The position numbers and the translations under genes are program-made. The notes below the pieces were generated by a model. That model was not told where the DNA came from. It searched no databases and saw nothing but the letters and a program-made list of their open reading frames with translations. This document shows, piece by piece, positions 1-8,359 of a stretch of 18,206 nucleotides of DNA. Every line of letters starts with the position of its first letter. The first letter of the stretch is position 1. Location: positions 1 to 18,206 of the forward strand of contig CAZDPU010000021.1 in assembly GCA_964507645.1 (NCBI GenBank), given 5' to 3'. Source of the DNA: UBA6624 sp964507645. GTDB lineage: Bacteria; UBP7; UBA6624.

Positions 1-15
1 GTAATTTTTAAATGA

Positions 16-405
16 CTAGTCGTGTATCAGGACTTCTTTAAAATCGTCGCTTATAACTACATTCAGCCCCATGGACTGAGATGCCAAGCCAATAATCTCA
101 TAAACTCTCATCTCAACCACAAGTGTAAAATTTTTGTTTAATTCCTCTTTCTTTGATTCCGAGATATCCAAATTTATTTTGAAGTTTGAGCTGGCTTCAA
201 TTTTTTGCAAAAGCTCAACTAGCGTGCCATCATGGCTGATTGACACAAGGTCTTCAAGGTTCCAGAGATTTTCTACCTGGTTGTTGTTTTCTTCAACTTC
301 TAAATTTGATTTTTGAGGTTCAATTGTTTCATTAAAAACGAAACGTGCAAGCAATATACCTGTTAAAAGTATGCTGAAGACAATTATCCATTTTTTTTTA
401 CTCAC
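16..405 (-). CDS. Membrane-anchored STN-like (secretin N-terminal-like) small protein
   Basis: This 129-residue protein has an N-terminal basic stretch and one hydrophobic segment (about residues 6-22), then an acidic, Asn-rich linker (about 30-48). Its C-terminal globular part (about 58-127) shows the pattern of the short STN domain found at the start of secretins and TonB receptors: an amphipathic helix with 'LVELLQKI', a strand near 'FKINLDI', a strand 'FTLVVEM', a helix 'VYEIIGLA' and a final strand pair around 'LNVVIS' and 'KEVLI'. That assignment is by pattern only. The start is GTG at 403-405, supported by AGGA 7 bases upstream on the minus strand; there is no ATG that would keep the membrane segment. 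It lacks any secretin barrel, so it could be a periplasm-facing docking domain or an unrelated small anchored protein. It diverges from the phosphohydrolase gene with 29 bases between starts. Confidence 0.6.
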   Translation of the reverse strand: MSKKKWIIVFSILLTGILLARFVFNETIEPQKSNLEVEENNNQVENLWNLEDLVSISHDGTLVELLQKIEASSNFKINLDISESKKEELNKNFTLVVEMRVYEIIGLASQSMGLNVVISDDFKEVLIHD

Positions 406-415
406 GACTTAATCC

Positions 416-421
416 TATAAT
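416..421 (+). promoter_or_regulatory. Candidate -10 box (TATAAT) before the long operon
   Basis: A perfect TATAAT lies 13 bases before the ATG at 435, in the 29-base gap between the divergent genes. The region 15-18 bases upstream is a T-run with no convincing TTGACA match. A transcript started here would have a leader of only about 7 bases, too short to hold a normal ribosome binding site. It also touches the AGGA of the minus-strand gene. This is a candidate only. Confidence 0.28.
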
Positions 422-434
422 CTAAAGTTAGGTT

Positions 435-1796
435 ATGAAGAAAATAGTAATCCTCAGCCTTGATGGCGTTCCTTTAAGCCTTTTGGAAGGTTTTTTAGAG
501 AGAGGCTTGATGCCTGCTTTGAAAAGAAAAATAGAGGAAAGCAAGTCAAAACCTGTTGAAATTAAATCAGTGCATCCATGCGAATCTGCAACTGCATGGA
601 CCAGCTTTATGACAGGAAACAATCCAGGAAAACATAACATTTATGGTTTTATTGACAGGCATGTCGAATCTTCAAAAAAAGGAATGTATGTCGTGAATTC
701 AAACTATAGAAAGGGTGACAGTTTATGGAAGACACTTTCAGGCAACGGGTTCAAGCCAATAGTGATAAACGTCCCTTTGAACTTCCCTCCAGAAAAACTC
801 GATGGAATCATTATTGGCGGATTTTTGTCACCTCCTGGGAATTCGGGAATAGTTCACCCAAAGAAGCATGAAGCATATTTGAATGAAATTGGGTATAGGC
901 CAGATCCGGATAACAGTTTAGTCAAGAAGGATCTTTCTGCATGGTATGAGGATTTAATTGATACTGAAAACACAAGAGTAAATCTCGCAAAAAAATATTT
1001 CCAGGAAGAATCTTGGGATTTTTTCCATCTCCATGTTATGGGCACAGATAGATTACATCATTTTCTTTGGGAGAAGTGGGAAAACAATGAAGGGCCATGG
1101 AAAGAAAAATTTGAAAACTTTTATTCACTGATTGATTCACATCTAAAATGGTTTTTTGAAAATGGTGATGATTGTATTTTTGTGATGCTTTCAGATCACG
1201 GATTTTGTAAGACCTTGTATGAGTTTGATTTAAATTCTTGGCTTTCTAAAAATTCTTGGCTTGAATTAGGAGAAAATTCTTCCTCTTTCAAACCCATTGT
1301 TCTCCCTGAAAGCAAAGCTTTTTCAATCCTTCCAGGAAGGGTTTATTTGAATCTTGAAGGAAGGGAAGAAAGAGGGTCTGTTTCAAAAGAAAACTACTTG
1401 AATTTAAGAAGTTCTCTAAGGGATGAAATGTTAAAAATAAAAGACCCATCAGGAAAAAAGGTTTTTAAGGACATATACCTCAGAGAGGATATCTATTTTG
1501 ATGATTTTTCGAAAAACGATTTTTTCTTATCAGGAGAAAAAGATTTTTTTACCCAGTACGATCTTGCTCCAGATTTAATTTGCTTTAACAGGGACGGAAT
1601 AGACTTGAAGGCAAGTTTTGACAATAATTCAGAAATGTTTTACCATTCTCCTATCACTGGGATGCATACTTTTGACAATGCTTTTCTTTGGGTCTCAGAC
1701 AAGCAAGCACAAGAGGGGTCGATACTTGATGTTGCTCCATCAGTACTAAAGAGATTCTCTATTAAATCTAAAATGGATGGCAAGGTGATATTTTGA
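435..1796 (+). CDS. Alkaline-phosphatase-superfamily phosphohydrolase/phosphodiesterase
   Basis: This 453-residue protein has no signal peptide and looks cytoplasmic. It matches the type I phosphodiesterase/nucleotide pyrophosphatase branch of the alkaline phosphatase superfamily. The N-terminal strand ends in the metal-binding 'SLDG' (D10). The nucleophile region 'ESATAWTSFMTGNNPGKH' (50-67) places Ser51 where family members usually have Thr or Ser, followed by the typical 'TG-NPGKH'. Further metal ligands are seen in 'GTDRLHH' (D205, H209), 'LSDHGF' (D254, H255) and a late 'GMHT' (H411). So all two-metal positions seem present and the enzyme is probably active on a phosphoester, but the substrate is unknown. 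Family members often act on nucleotides, sugar phosphates or lipid-linked phosphates. It is the first gene of the long run. Its stop overlaps the lepA start by 4 bases (TTGA), which suggests coupled translation. Confidence 0.88.
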   Translation: MKKIVILSLDGVPLSLLEGFLERGLMPALKRKIEESKSKPVEIKSVHPCESATAWTSFMTGNNPGKHNIYGFIDRHVESSKKGMYVVNSNYRKGDSLWKTLSGNGFKPIVINVPLNFPPEKLDGIIIGGFLSPPGNSGIVHPKKHEAYLNEIGYRPDPDNSLVKKDLSAWYEDLIDTENTRVNLAKKYFQEESWDFFHLHVMGTDRLHHFLWEKWENNEGPWKEKFENFYSLIDSHLKWFFENGDDCIFVMLSDHGFCKTLYEFDLNSWLSKNSWLELGENSSSFKPIVLPESKAFSILPGRVYLNLEGREERGSVSKENYLNLRSSLRDEMLKIKDPSGKKVFKDIYLREDIYFDDFSKNDFFLSGEKDFFTQYDLAPDLICFNRDGIDLKASFDNNSEMFYHSPITGMHTFDNAFLWVSDKQAQEGSILDVAPSVLKRFSIKSKMDGKVIF

Positions 1797-3577
1797 TTCA
1801 AGGTATAAGAAATTTCGCTATAGTTGCACATGTAGATCACGGTAAGTCAACACTTGCTGATCGTATTTTGGAAATGACAGGGACTGTTGATTCTAGGGCT
1901 ATGAGAAATCAGTTTTTGGACAAAATGGACATAGAGAGAGAAAGGGGCATAACAATAAAAAGCCAAACTGTAACTGTTTTTCACAAGCATGATGGAGAGG
2001 AGTTTCAATTGAACCTTATAGACACTCCCGGACATGTTGATTTTACATATGAAGTTTCGAGAGCGCTTGCTGCTTGTGAGGGGGTTGTCCTGCTTATAGA
2101 TGCCTCTCAGGGAATAGAAGCACAGACTGTTGCTCATTTTGAGCATGCAAAAAATCTGAATTTAAAAATAATACCATGTTTGAACAAGTGCGATTTACCA
2201 AATCTTGATATGAATGATGCAATAATCAGCGCTGCTGATTACCTTGATGTTGATCCTGATGACATTATGCAAATTAGTGCAAAGAGCGGAGAGGGTGTTG
2301 AATCTCTTTTAGGGCAAATAATCGAAAAGGTTCCTTGTCCAAAAAGCCATTCAGAACATTTTAGGGGTTTGGTTTTTGATTCTGAATATGACAGTTACCG
2401 TGGGGTTATAGCTCACATAAGGATTATTGACGGATTTGTCAGTAAAAACGAGAGGTTGAATTTACTAGGAACAAATACAAACCTAGATGCCTTGGAAATT
2501 GGTTATTTCAGAGAGTCAAAAGTTCCAAAAGACAAATTATCCTCAGGTGAGGTTGGTTATATTGTTACAAATTTAAAAAACATTAGTGAGTGCAGAGTCG
2601 GTGATACGGTTTCTTTGAGAAAAAATGCAGATATCGTAAAGCCTCTATCTGGCTATGAGCCTGCAAAACAAATGGTTTTTTCAAGTTTTTATCCCGTTGA
2701 GGGGAAAGATTTTGAGAAATTAAGAAATAGTGTTGAGAAACTGTCTCTAAATGATTCTTCAATTACATGGGATGTTGAAAACAGCCCTTCTTTTGGTTTT
2801 GGATTAAGGATGGGTTTTTTAGGACCTTTACACAAGGAGGTAATTCAGGAAAGGATAGAGAGGGAGTTTGATTTGGACATCATTTCAACAGCACCTACTG
2901 TTTCTTACAAAGTTGTAACTTCTGATGGGAATTCTCACTATATAAAAAGAATAAAAGACATCCCTTATGACAAAAATATAACTGAATGGATGGAGCCTGT
3001 GGTAAATGCTACTATTTCTTTTCCAGATAATTATTTAGGAAAGGTTATGGATTTGGTTCAGAAAAAAAGAGGTTCTTATGTGGCTATGGAAAACACCGGG
3101 TCTAGAATTTTTGCAAAATATGAAATTCCCTTGGCTGAGGTTGTAAATAACTTTTTTTCAAATCTAAAATCTTCTACACAGGGTTATGCGGGCTTGGATT
3201 ACAAGTTTTCAGGATGGAGAAAATCAGACTTGCAAGTTGTTGAGATAAATGTTGCAGGAAATTCTGTTGAAGCTCTTGGAAACATAATTCCAAAAGATCA
3301 AGTTTATTCCTTTTCTAGATCCTTGGTAGATAAGCTTGCAAAAGAGATACCAAGGCATCAATTCAAGGTTCCCGTGCAGGCTTTTTCAGGAGGAAGGGTT
3401 GTTGCAGCTAAAACAATACCACCATACAGAAAAGATGTTATAGCAAAATGCTATGGAGGGGACATTACGAGAAAACGAAAGCTTCTTGAAAAGCAGAAAG
3501 AGGGTAAGAAGAGATTGAAACAGGTTGGAACTGTTGCCATTCCCCAGTCCGCATTGCTTTCTATTTTGGATTTATGA
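1793..3577 (+). CDS. lepA: Translation elongation factor 4 (LepA)
   Basis: LepA is a ribosome-bound GTPase that resembles EF-G and affects translation under stress and ribosome biogenesis. The 594 residues equal the usual family length. The GTPase motifs are intact: 'AHVDHGKST' (12-20), 'ERGIT' switch I (50-54), 'DTPGH' (77-81) and 'NKCD' (131-134; usually NKID). The EF-G-like domains follow, including 'GFGLRMGFLG', and the LepA-specific C-terminal region ends with 'KLLEKQKEGKKRLKQVG'. The start is TTG at 1793: the family N-terminus 'IRNFAIVAHVDHGKST' requires a start just here, and AAGGTGAT lies upstream at a suitable distance. The TTG overlaps the previous stop and the LepA stop overlaps the truB ATG, both by 4 bases. 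The sequence is somewhat divergent after the G2 region ('AHFEHA') but has no missing part. Confidence 0.97.
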   Translation: MIQGIRNFAIVAHVDHGKSTLADRILEMTGTVDSRAMRNQFLDKMDIERERGITIKSQTVTVFHKHDGEEFQLNLIDTPGHVDFTYEVSRALAACEGVVLLIDASQGIEAQTVAHFEHAKNLNLKIIPCLNKCDLPNLDMNDAIISAADYLDVDPDDIMQISAKSGEGVESLLGQIIEKVPCPKSHSEHFRGLVFDSEYDSYRGVIAHIRIIDGFVSKNERLNLLGTNTNLDALEIGYFRESKVPKDKLSSGEVGYIVTNLKNISECRVGDTVSLRKNADIVKPLSGYEPAKQMVFSSFYPVEGKDFEKLRNSVEKLSLNDSSITWDVENSPSFGFGLRMGFLGPLHKEVIQERIEREFDLDIISTAPTVSYKVVTSDGNSHYIKRIKDIPYDKNITEWMEPVVNATISFPDNYLGKVMDLVQKKRGSYVAMENTGSRIFAKYEIPLAEVVNNFFSNLKSSTQGYAGLDYKFSGWRKSDLQVVEINVAGNSVEALGNIIPKDQVYSFSRSLVDKLAKEIPRHQFKVPVQAFSGGRVVAAKTIPPYRKDVIAKCYGGDITRKRKLLEKQKEGKKRLKQVGTVAIPQSALLSILDL

Positions 3578-4263
3578 GATCTGGATTCTTGTTAGTAGAT
3601 AAGCCAAAAAAATACACTAGTCACGATGTTGTTGCAAGGGTAAGAAAGAAAATAGGTATAAGGAAGGTTGGGCATTGTGGAACTTTAGACCCTTCTGTAA
3701 CAGGGCTTTTGGTGTTGGCAATAGGAAGAGAGGCAACTAAGCTAAGTTCTTTTATTTCAGATGCCAAAAAGGGTTATCTTGGGAAGGGAAAGCTGGGTAT
3801 CGTAACTCCAAGTCAAGACTTAGAAACACCTCCTAGTTCTGAAATGCTTGTCGAAGATCTTGAACTTAAGGACTTGATCGATTGTGCAAGGAAGTTTGAA
3901 GGTTCTATTTTTCAAAAGCCACCAATGTTTTCAGCTGTAAAGAAAGACGGAACCCCTCTGTATAAGCTTGCCAGGAGAGGCTTGAATGTAGACAGGGAGG
4001 AAAAATGGAGATATATTCATTTTTTTCAAATTAAAAATTTAGACGTGCCTTATTTTGAATTCGAGACAGAGGTGTCTAAAGGAACTTATGTAAGAACCTT
4101 AGTCCACGATATTGGCCACAGTCTTGGTTGTGGAGCAGCTTTGTCTGAGTTGAGGCGAACACAATGCGGACGTTTCCATGTAGAAAATTCCTACACTCTA
4201 GATTCTTTAATTGATTCAGAAATCGAAAAAATAGAATCTTTAATCATTCCAGCTGAATGCTAA
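3574..4263 (+). CDS. truB: tRNA pseudouridine(55) synthase (TruB)
   Basis: TruB converts U55 of the tRNA T-loop to pseudouridine and also acts as a tRNA folding chaperone. The 229-residue protein carries the catalytic loop 'GHCGTLDPSVTG' with nucleophile Asp39, the 'GYLGKGKLG' strand with the stacking Tyr68, 'QKPPMFSAVKKDG' (114-126) and 'LYKLARRG' (129-136), and the late motif 'VSKGTYVRTLVHDIG'. It is short compared with E. coli TruB (about 314), because it ends soon after the catalytic domain and lacks a C-terminal PUA-type extension. The segment after Tyr68, usually 'T-T-D--G', reads 'TPSQDLETP' and is divergent. truB normally sits next to rbfA or ribF; here it overlaps lepA by 4 bases (ATGA), which keeps it in a translation context. 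Function is quite certain; the symbol follows the family. Confidence 0.94.
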   Translation: MRSGFLLVDKPKKYTSHDVVARVRKKIGIRKVGHCGTLDPSVTGLLVLAIGREATKLSSFISDAKKGYLGKGKLGIVTPSQDLETPPSSEMLVEDLELKDLIDCARKFEGSIFQKPPMFSAVKKDGTPLYKLARRGLNVDREEKWRYIHFFQIKNLDVPYFEFETEVSKGTYVRTLVHDIGHSLGCGAALSELRRTQCGRFHVENSYTLDSLIDSEIEKIESLIIPAEC

Positions 4264-4291
4264 TCTTTGTTTAAGATGTAATATATATAAG

Positions 4292-5263
4292 ATGAATATT
4301 TTTAAGCTTTTTCTTTTGCTTTTTATTTTTAACTCTTGTGCAAAAACAGTCACTGGAGCACAGGCTAATATCACTTTGATAGATATAGAGATGGCTTTTA
4401 GGGGGAATGTTAATCCTTACAATTATTTTTATTATTTCATCTTCATGCTGGAGGAAAGTGTCGAGAAGGTGAAAAATCCTGCACTATCTGGAGAAAATAT
4501 GCTTGTTTTAAAAAAGAGTGATGGTAGTGATTTTGATTGCTCTAATGATGATTGCACACAAATGCTTGCCAATCTCCCCGTAAAGATAACTCATCCCAAC
4601 ATAGTTGACTTTACGTCTGTTATTTCCAATATGGATGTTTTGTCATCCACAATTACATTGGAGGATTCTTTTGCAGAAGACATACCTGTTGATTCTCTTG
4701 TTTATCTAGGGCTTGGAGACAGCCTTGCTCCAGCGGCAAGTGTTTTACCTCCGAACAGGGGAGAGTATTGGACAAGATATCTTTTATACACTTCAGATAT
4801 AGACCTGACTGGAAACCAACCGAAGTTCCTTCATGGCATTGGTGGCAAGAGGGTAGAGGGAAGTGAGGAGGTCAATTACATATACCAACCTCCTCAAGAG
4901 TTAGATTTTTTAACAGATTGGTATCAGTCAGCTGAGGTTTTTGGTTTTGACCATTATGAAGCAGAGAGTGTTTCTTCGAATGCTGTTAGGTTCACTTTGA
5001 GGCTGGAAGAATGGATTGGCAGTGTTGATACTTTTAAATTTCAAATATTAGTGACATCTGGTGGAGGGGTTGATTTCATAACAAACGAACTTGGAAATGA
5101 AACAGGTTTTAATGTTGATTGGCTGGATCCTTATTTGATAGAGCTTCCTTCTCCCCTTGTCGAAGGTTTTGAATATAGTGAGGATTTGCAAGGTTTGGAA
5201 AACTCCTATGACACAACTCAGCCTTCTGCAGATTTAATCTGGTGGAGGGTTTACGTTAGATGA
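4292..5263 (+). CDS. Unrecognised lipoprotein
   Basis: I do not recognise the family of this 323-residue protein. It has a 15-residue lipoprotein signal peptide (hydrophobic 6-13, lipobox 'FNSC', lipidated Cys16), with Ala at position +2, so outer-membrane sorting is expected if the cell follows the usual Lol rule. The mature part is acidic, predicted mostly beta, and rich in Asp, Tyr and Trp near its end. It has just two further cysteines, C83 and C88, spaced as a possible disulfide. There is no clear ribosome binding site before the ATG, but the signal peptide begins right at this start. It follows truB after 28 bases and its stop overlaps the next start by 4 bases, so it is probably made together with the DUF2993-like protein. 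A surface or periplasmic structural role is possible but not shown. Confidence 0.75.
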   Translation: MNIFKLFLLLFIFNSCAKTVTGAQANITLIDIEMAFRGNVNPYNYFYYFIFMLEESVEKVKNPALSGENMLVLKKSDGSDFDCSNDDCTQMLANLPVKITHPNIVDFTSVISNMDVLSSTITLEDSFAEDIPVDSLVYLGLGDSLAPAASVLPPNRGEYWTRYLLYTSDIDLTGNQPKFLHGIGGKRVEGSEEVNYIYQPPQELDFLTDWYQSAEVFGFDHYEAESVSSNAVRFTLRLEEWIGSVDTFKFQILVTSGGGVDFITNELGNETGFNVDWLDPYLIELPSPLVEGFEYSEDLQGLENSYDTTQPSADLIWWRVYVR

Positions 5264-5973
5264 AGAATTTTTTTACTGACTGGTTGACTTTTACTTTCAT
5301 TATTGCTGTTGTTTGGTTTGGTGGGCGTGGTATGGGTTATATAAACCTTGAAAAGACATTTGAAGAGCAGGTCAGGGTGGCAGCTATGGCAGAAATAGAA
5401 CCTGAGCAAATAGAGATTTTAAAAATTGAAGGGATGAGCCAAGATCCTCCTACACTAAGCGCTTTTGAATTAAAGGCACCTACTGCACGATTAGGAAGAT
5501 TGAAAATTAGAAATTTGCATATAAATATCAAGGAGATGGATTTTAAGAAAGGAGAATTGGATATTGAAAATTATTCAATTGATAAGCTGATTCCAAAAAA
5601 TGCAAAAAGTGGGAAGATATCTTTTCAGCTATTTTGGAAAGACCTTGAGGAGAGCATTGCAAAAATAATAAGAAACTCAATACCAAAGATTTTTTTAGAT
5701 AAAAAAATAAAGCTTATTAATATATCTGGCCAATTGCAGTTGGTTTTTGGAGATGGTCCTGATTCAGAGATGATTCCCGCAGAGTTGATAATTGAAAAAG
5801 AGGGTCTTGTAAGGTTCAAGATTTATCCAAGCAATTGGCTTTTGAAAGAATTTCCTGAAGGCTTTAAAGATCAGGTTTTAGCTGAGATGCCTGGTTATAA
5901 AGGTCTAGACTGGAAATGGGTTCAAGAGTATTCCGAGGAATCAATAGCTTTTTCTGGAAGTATTGCTGAATAA
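5260..5973 (+). CDS. Membrane-anchored protein resembling DUF2993/LmeA-type lipid-binding proteins
   Basis: The 237-residue product has one N-terminal hydrophobic segment (about 10-24) followed by a soluble domain without any cysteine. The pattern resembles the DUF2993 (LmeA-like) fold: alternating strands such as 'KIRNLHINIKEMDF', the 'SIDKL' segment, 'GKISFQLFWKDLEESI' leading into a helix, 'INISGQLQLVF', and a later strand pair ending in a Pro- and Trp-containing helix. Known members bind lipids or act in lipid and glycolipid processes in the cell envelope. I assign this by secondary-structure pattern and order of motifs, so it stays tentative. It is translationally coupled to the upstream lipoprotein by an ATGA overlap, which suggests that the two act at the same membrane. 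The next gene begins 13 bases later. Confidence 0.7.
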   Translation: MKNFFTDWLTFTFIIAVVWFGGRGMGYINLEKTFEEQVRVAAMAEIEPEQIEILKIEGMSQDPPTLSAFELKAPTARLGRLKIRNLHINIKEMDFKKGELDIENYSIDKLIPKNAKSGKISFQLFWKDLEESIAKIIRNSIPKIFLDKKIKLINISGQLQLVFGDGPDSEMIPAELIIEKEGLVRFKIYPSNWLLKEFPEGFKDQVLAEMPGYKGLDWKWVQEYSEESIAFSGSIAE

Positions 5974-5986
5974 GTTTTAGGAAATT

Positions 5987-6442
5987 ATGAAAATTCAAGA
6001 TTATGGATCTTGTCCTTCAGACGATATTTTGACAGAATACCTTCAGGGTTTTGTATCTAGTTTTAAAAAATGGCAGCGAAAAAAAATAATCTCAACAAAG
6101 ATTGACTATGTTCTAGGTTTCTCGCATCAAGCTTTTTCATTCCTTTTTAAAGTAAAGAATGATTTACTCAAAAGGGATAGGGTGCTTGTAGAAAAGAGCT
6201 TGGCTTATTTTTTCTGGCCAAATGATTTAATCTTAGACTCCCTTGGCCCAATTGGATTCACAGATGACACTTTCCTTTTGTGTTTTGTAATTTTTCTAGT
6301 AAGCAAAAGAAACAAAACAAAGATTTCAATCAATCTTAAATCTTGTGAAAAGATTGTTGAAAGAGCTCCTTCTTACTTGGGAGAAGGCGTTCAGAGGCAA
6401 CTCAAAGAACATGCTTTTCAATGGAGCAAAGAAACACAATAG
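5987..6442 (+). CDS. DUF1232 (YkvA-like) domain protein
   Basis: This 151-residue protein is not named by function. Residues 65-105 contain the DUF1232 signature: 'VEKSLAYFFWPNDLI' followed by a Leu-Asp-Ser-Leu-Gly-Pro turn and 'GFTDDTFLL'. It matches the family pattern 'al-Y---P-DliPD-ip--G--DD'. DUF1232 proteins are small, partly membrane-associated and of unknown role. The hydrophobic stretch just after (97-106) may sit in or on the membrane. AGGA lies about 7 bases before the ATG. The N-terminal 60 residues are basic and helical and have no match I can name. It lies 13 bases after the DUF2993-like gene and 13 bases before yqeY, so it is likely part of the same transcript. There is some uncertainty because the match rests on one motif block. 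Confidence 0.72.
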   Translation: MKIQDYGSCPSDDILTEYLQGFVSSFKKWQRKKIISTKIDYVLGFSHQAFSFLFKVKNDLLKRDRVLVEKSLAYFFWPNDLILDSLGPIGFTDDTFLLCFVIFLVSKRNKTKISINLKSCEKIVERAPSYLGEGVQRQLKEHAFQWSKETQ

Positions 6443-6455
6443 AATAGTAAGGTTT

Positions 6456-6896
6456 ATGTCTGAGACGCAGAAAAGAATCGAAGAGCTATTTAAGTCAGCA
6501 CGATTGAAAAAAGATTATTTTGAGATTGAGACTTTTAATATGCTAAGAGCTCAAATTAAAAATGCAAGGATTGAAAAGATGAAAGACCTTGTTGAGGAAG
6601 ATGTTTTGAAGGTTGTCAAGAGGGAATGCAAGCAGTTGAATGAATCCATGGAAGCTTTCAAGGTAAGCGGTTCTGAAAGTGGTTACAGAGAGTCTCAGGA
6701 AAGATATAAACTTATTGAACCCTTGCTTCCTGAAGAGATTAGTGAAGATCAAATTCTTGCGGTTGTTGATGAAGTCCTTTCTTCCATTCAGGATAAGAGT
6801 AATTTTGGCCCGATAATGGGACAGGTTATGTCTAGGCTAAAAGGACAGAATGTAGATGGCAAAAAAGTCAGAGAGGCTCTTCAAAGGAGAATTTAA
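6456..6896 (+). CDS. YqeY / GatB-YqeY C-terminal-like tRNA-binding domain protein
   Basis: The 146-residue product matches the YqeY family: 'RIEELFKSARLKKDYFEIETFNMLRAQIKN' style helices at the start, acidic helix pairs in the middle, 'LLPEEISEDQI', and the closing 'GPIMGQVMSRLKGQ' then 'DGKKVREAL'. YqeY is related to the tail domain of GatB, the tRNA-binding subunit of the Asp/Glu-tRNA amidotransferase, and is often next to rpsU or dnaG; its own task is unclear. The frame is open further upstream to 6345, but those codons lie inside the DUF1232 gene and encode nothing YqeY-like. ATG 6456 begins exactly where the family does, just after TAAGG. The last base of its stop is the first base of the next gene's ATG (TAATG), a sign of coupling. 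Confidence 0.9.
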   Translation: MSETQKRIEELFKSARLKKDYFEIETFNMLRAQIKNARIEKMKDLVEEDVLKVVKRECKQLNESMEAFKVSGSESGYRESQERYKLIEPLLPEEISEDQILAVVDEVLSSIQDKSNFGPIMGQVMSRLKGQNVDGKKVREALQRRI

Positions 6897-8359
6897 TGAA
6901 AAATTTTTTATTTTTATTTTTAATTTGTTTTTGTATAGGTTGTTCAAACCTTGAAGAAAAGACTTCATCTGAAACTAATGCTTCAAATAAAGGAACTCAA
7001 GTCATTGACAAGATTGTTTATTCTGATGAAAAAGTTGTTTATTTTTCAAGCAACTGGGAAAACAAAAGCGGCAGTGAAGCTTTTAAAAAACTAATAAAAC
7101 CTTTGTTAGGAGATGGTATTGATGTTGTTGTTGATTTTCTTACAGTTTATGAAAATGATGAAAAAATCCTGGAAGCATCTCTTTGTTTTGACTCTTTGGA
7201 AAAAGCAAACTCTTACAAAATGAATGCTCTAGAGGGTTATGAAGCTTGGAGTTCGACTAGTGATGCTGAATTTATAGCTCCAGAATCTTTATTGAGTTTT
7301 GCAGATGGCTCTGATAGAGAGATGCTCAAGGGGTGTCTTGACAGTGGGGAAAAATCTAATCATGCGAAAGCAATAAGAGAAGAGACTGTCAGCAAGATAA
7401 TGAAAGGGCATGATGTGGAAATTGAAACTTCATACGGAGTTCTAAGGACAAGAATGTTGCCATTTTTGATGGTTGGACCTTATGTACTAGGGTCTAATGT
7501 TACTGGGGATCAAATTTCAAACCTCCTTGAATCTTTTGATACTAGTTCCTCTGTCAAAAGATCAAAGGTGATTGTTGTTGAAGGTGATTGTGAAGGATGC
7601 AGGGTTGAAACTTTTATAAATAAGATAGCGGGGGCTTTTGGAGTTCAATATATTGAGTGGAGGATTAATGGGGATCCAGTTGGAGATAAGTATCTTGAAG
7701 CTTTGAGTCCGGAAGTTCTTCCACTGATAATGTTTGAGAATGTAACCATTCCTAGAAATGCTGCTGAGTTTATCGAAACAAAAGGTTCTTTTAGCGTGCT
7801 TTCAGGGAGTTTGTATGAGGGTGTTTACAAGATTCAGGGTTTAGAGAAAATAGAAGGAGGGCACTTGGAAGGGTCTCCAGATGCTCCAACATTACATATT
7901 TTTGAAGATTTTGAATGTCCTGGATGTGCAGCTTTTAACATTAGGGAATATCCTGAGCTAAAGAGGAATTTTATTGATAGTGGTTTAATATCTCATTCTT
8001 TTCATCATTATCCGTTGCCAATGCATCAAAATGCTTATGAGGCAGCTATTGCATCCGAATGTGCTCATGATCAAGGAAAATTTTGGGAATACAAAGATGT
8101 ATTATTTGCAAATCAGAAAAGCTTGAGTGGCAGTGATTTACTCAGGTATGCCAGTGAGCTTGGAATGGACTTGGAAGCATTTAGGTCTTGCAGAAATGGC
8201 AATGAGGCAAAGGCGCGAGTTAACAGGGACAAAGAGACAGGACAAAAGTTGTCTTTGCCTGGTACTCCTGCATTCGTGTTTCCGCCTTACAGGCTTAGCG
8301 ATGCCGGATCTCTAGCTTATTTGCCTTTTTTAATTGATATTTCTTCAGAGGAAAAATGA
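6896..8359 (+). CDS. Lipoprotein with three apparent thioredoxin-fold units (DsbA-like C-terminus)
   Basis: The 487-residue lipoprotein has a very short signal peptide with lipobox 'CIGC' (Cys16), then a Ser/Asn/Thr/Lys linker to about residue 36. Residues 330-475 are a DsbA-type thioredoxin domain: 'FEDFECPGCAAF' with active-site C341 and C344, the helical insert with 'AYEAAIASECA', and cis-Pro458 in 'GTPAF'. Upstream, 225-285 looks like a second thioredoxin unit: strand 'KVIVVEGD', then 'CEGC' (C232, C235), and a late 'LPLIMF'. Residues 45-212 look like a third, degenerate unit, with no CxxC but a typical end 'LPFLMVGPYVLGS'. It would act on thiols in the periplasm while anchored to a membrane. 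Mature cysteines number eight. GGAG lies before the start, and its stop overlaps the VWA gene by 4 bases. The C-terminal domain is quite certain and the two others are inferred. Confidence 0.85.
   Translation: MKNFLFLFLICFCIGCSNLEEKTSSETNASNKGTQVIDKIVYSDEKVVYFSSNWENKSGSEAFKKLIKPLLGDGIDVVVDFLTVYENDEKILEASLCFDSLEKANSYKMNALEGYEAWSSTSDAEFIAPESLLSFADGSDREMLKGCLDSGEKSNHAKAIREETVSKIMKGHDVEIETSYGVLRTRMLPFLMVGPYVLGSNVTGDQISNLLESFDTSSSVKRSKVIVVEGDCEGCRVETFINKIAGAFGVQYIEWRINGDPVGDKYLEALSPEVLPLIMFENVTIPRNAAEFIETKGSFSVLSGSLYEGVYKIQGLEKIEGGHLEGSPDAPTLHIFEDFECPGCAAFNIREYPELKRNFIDSGLISHSFHHYPLPMHQNAYEAAIASECAHDQGKFWEYKDVLFANQKSLSGSDLLRYASELGMDLEAFRSCRNGNEAKARVNRDKETGQKLSLPGTPAFVFPPYRLSDAGSLAYLPFLIDISSEEK

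Noticed and set aside
6345..6455. Upstream extension of the yqeY reading frame
   Set aside because: It lies inside the DUF1232 gene, its translation has no YqeY similarity, and ATG 6456 matches the family's start.
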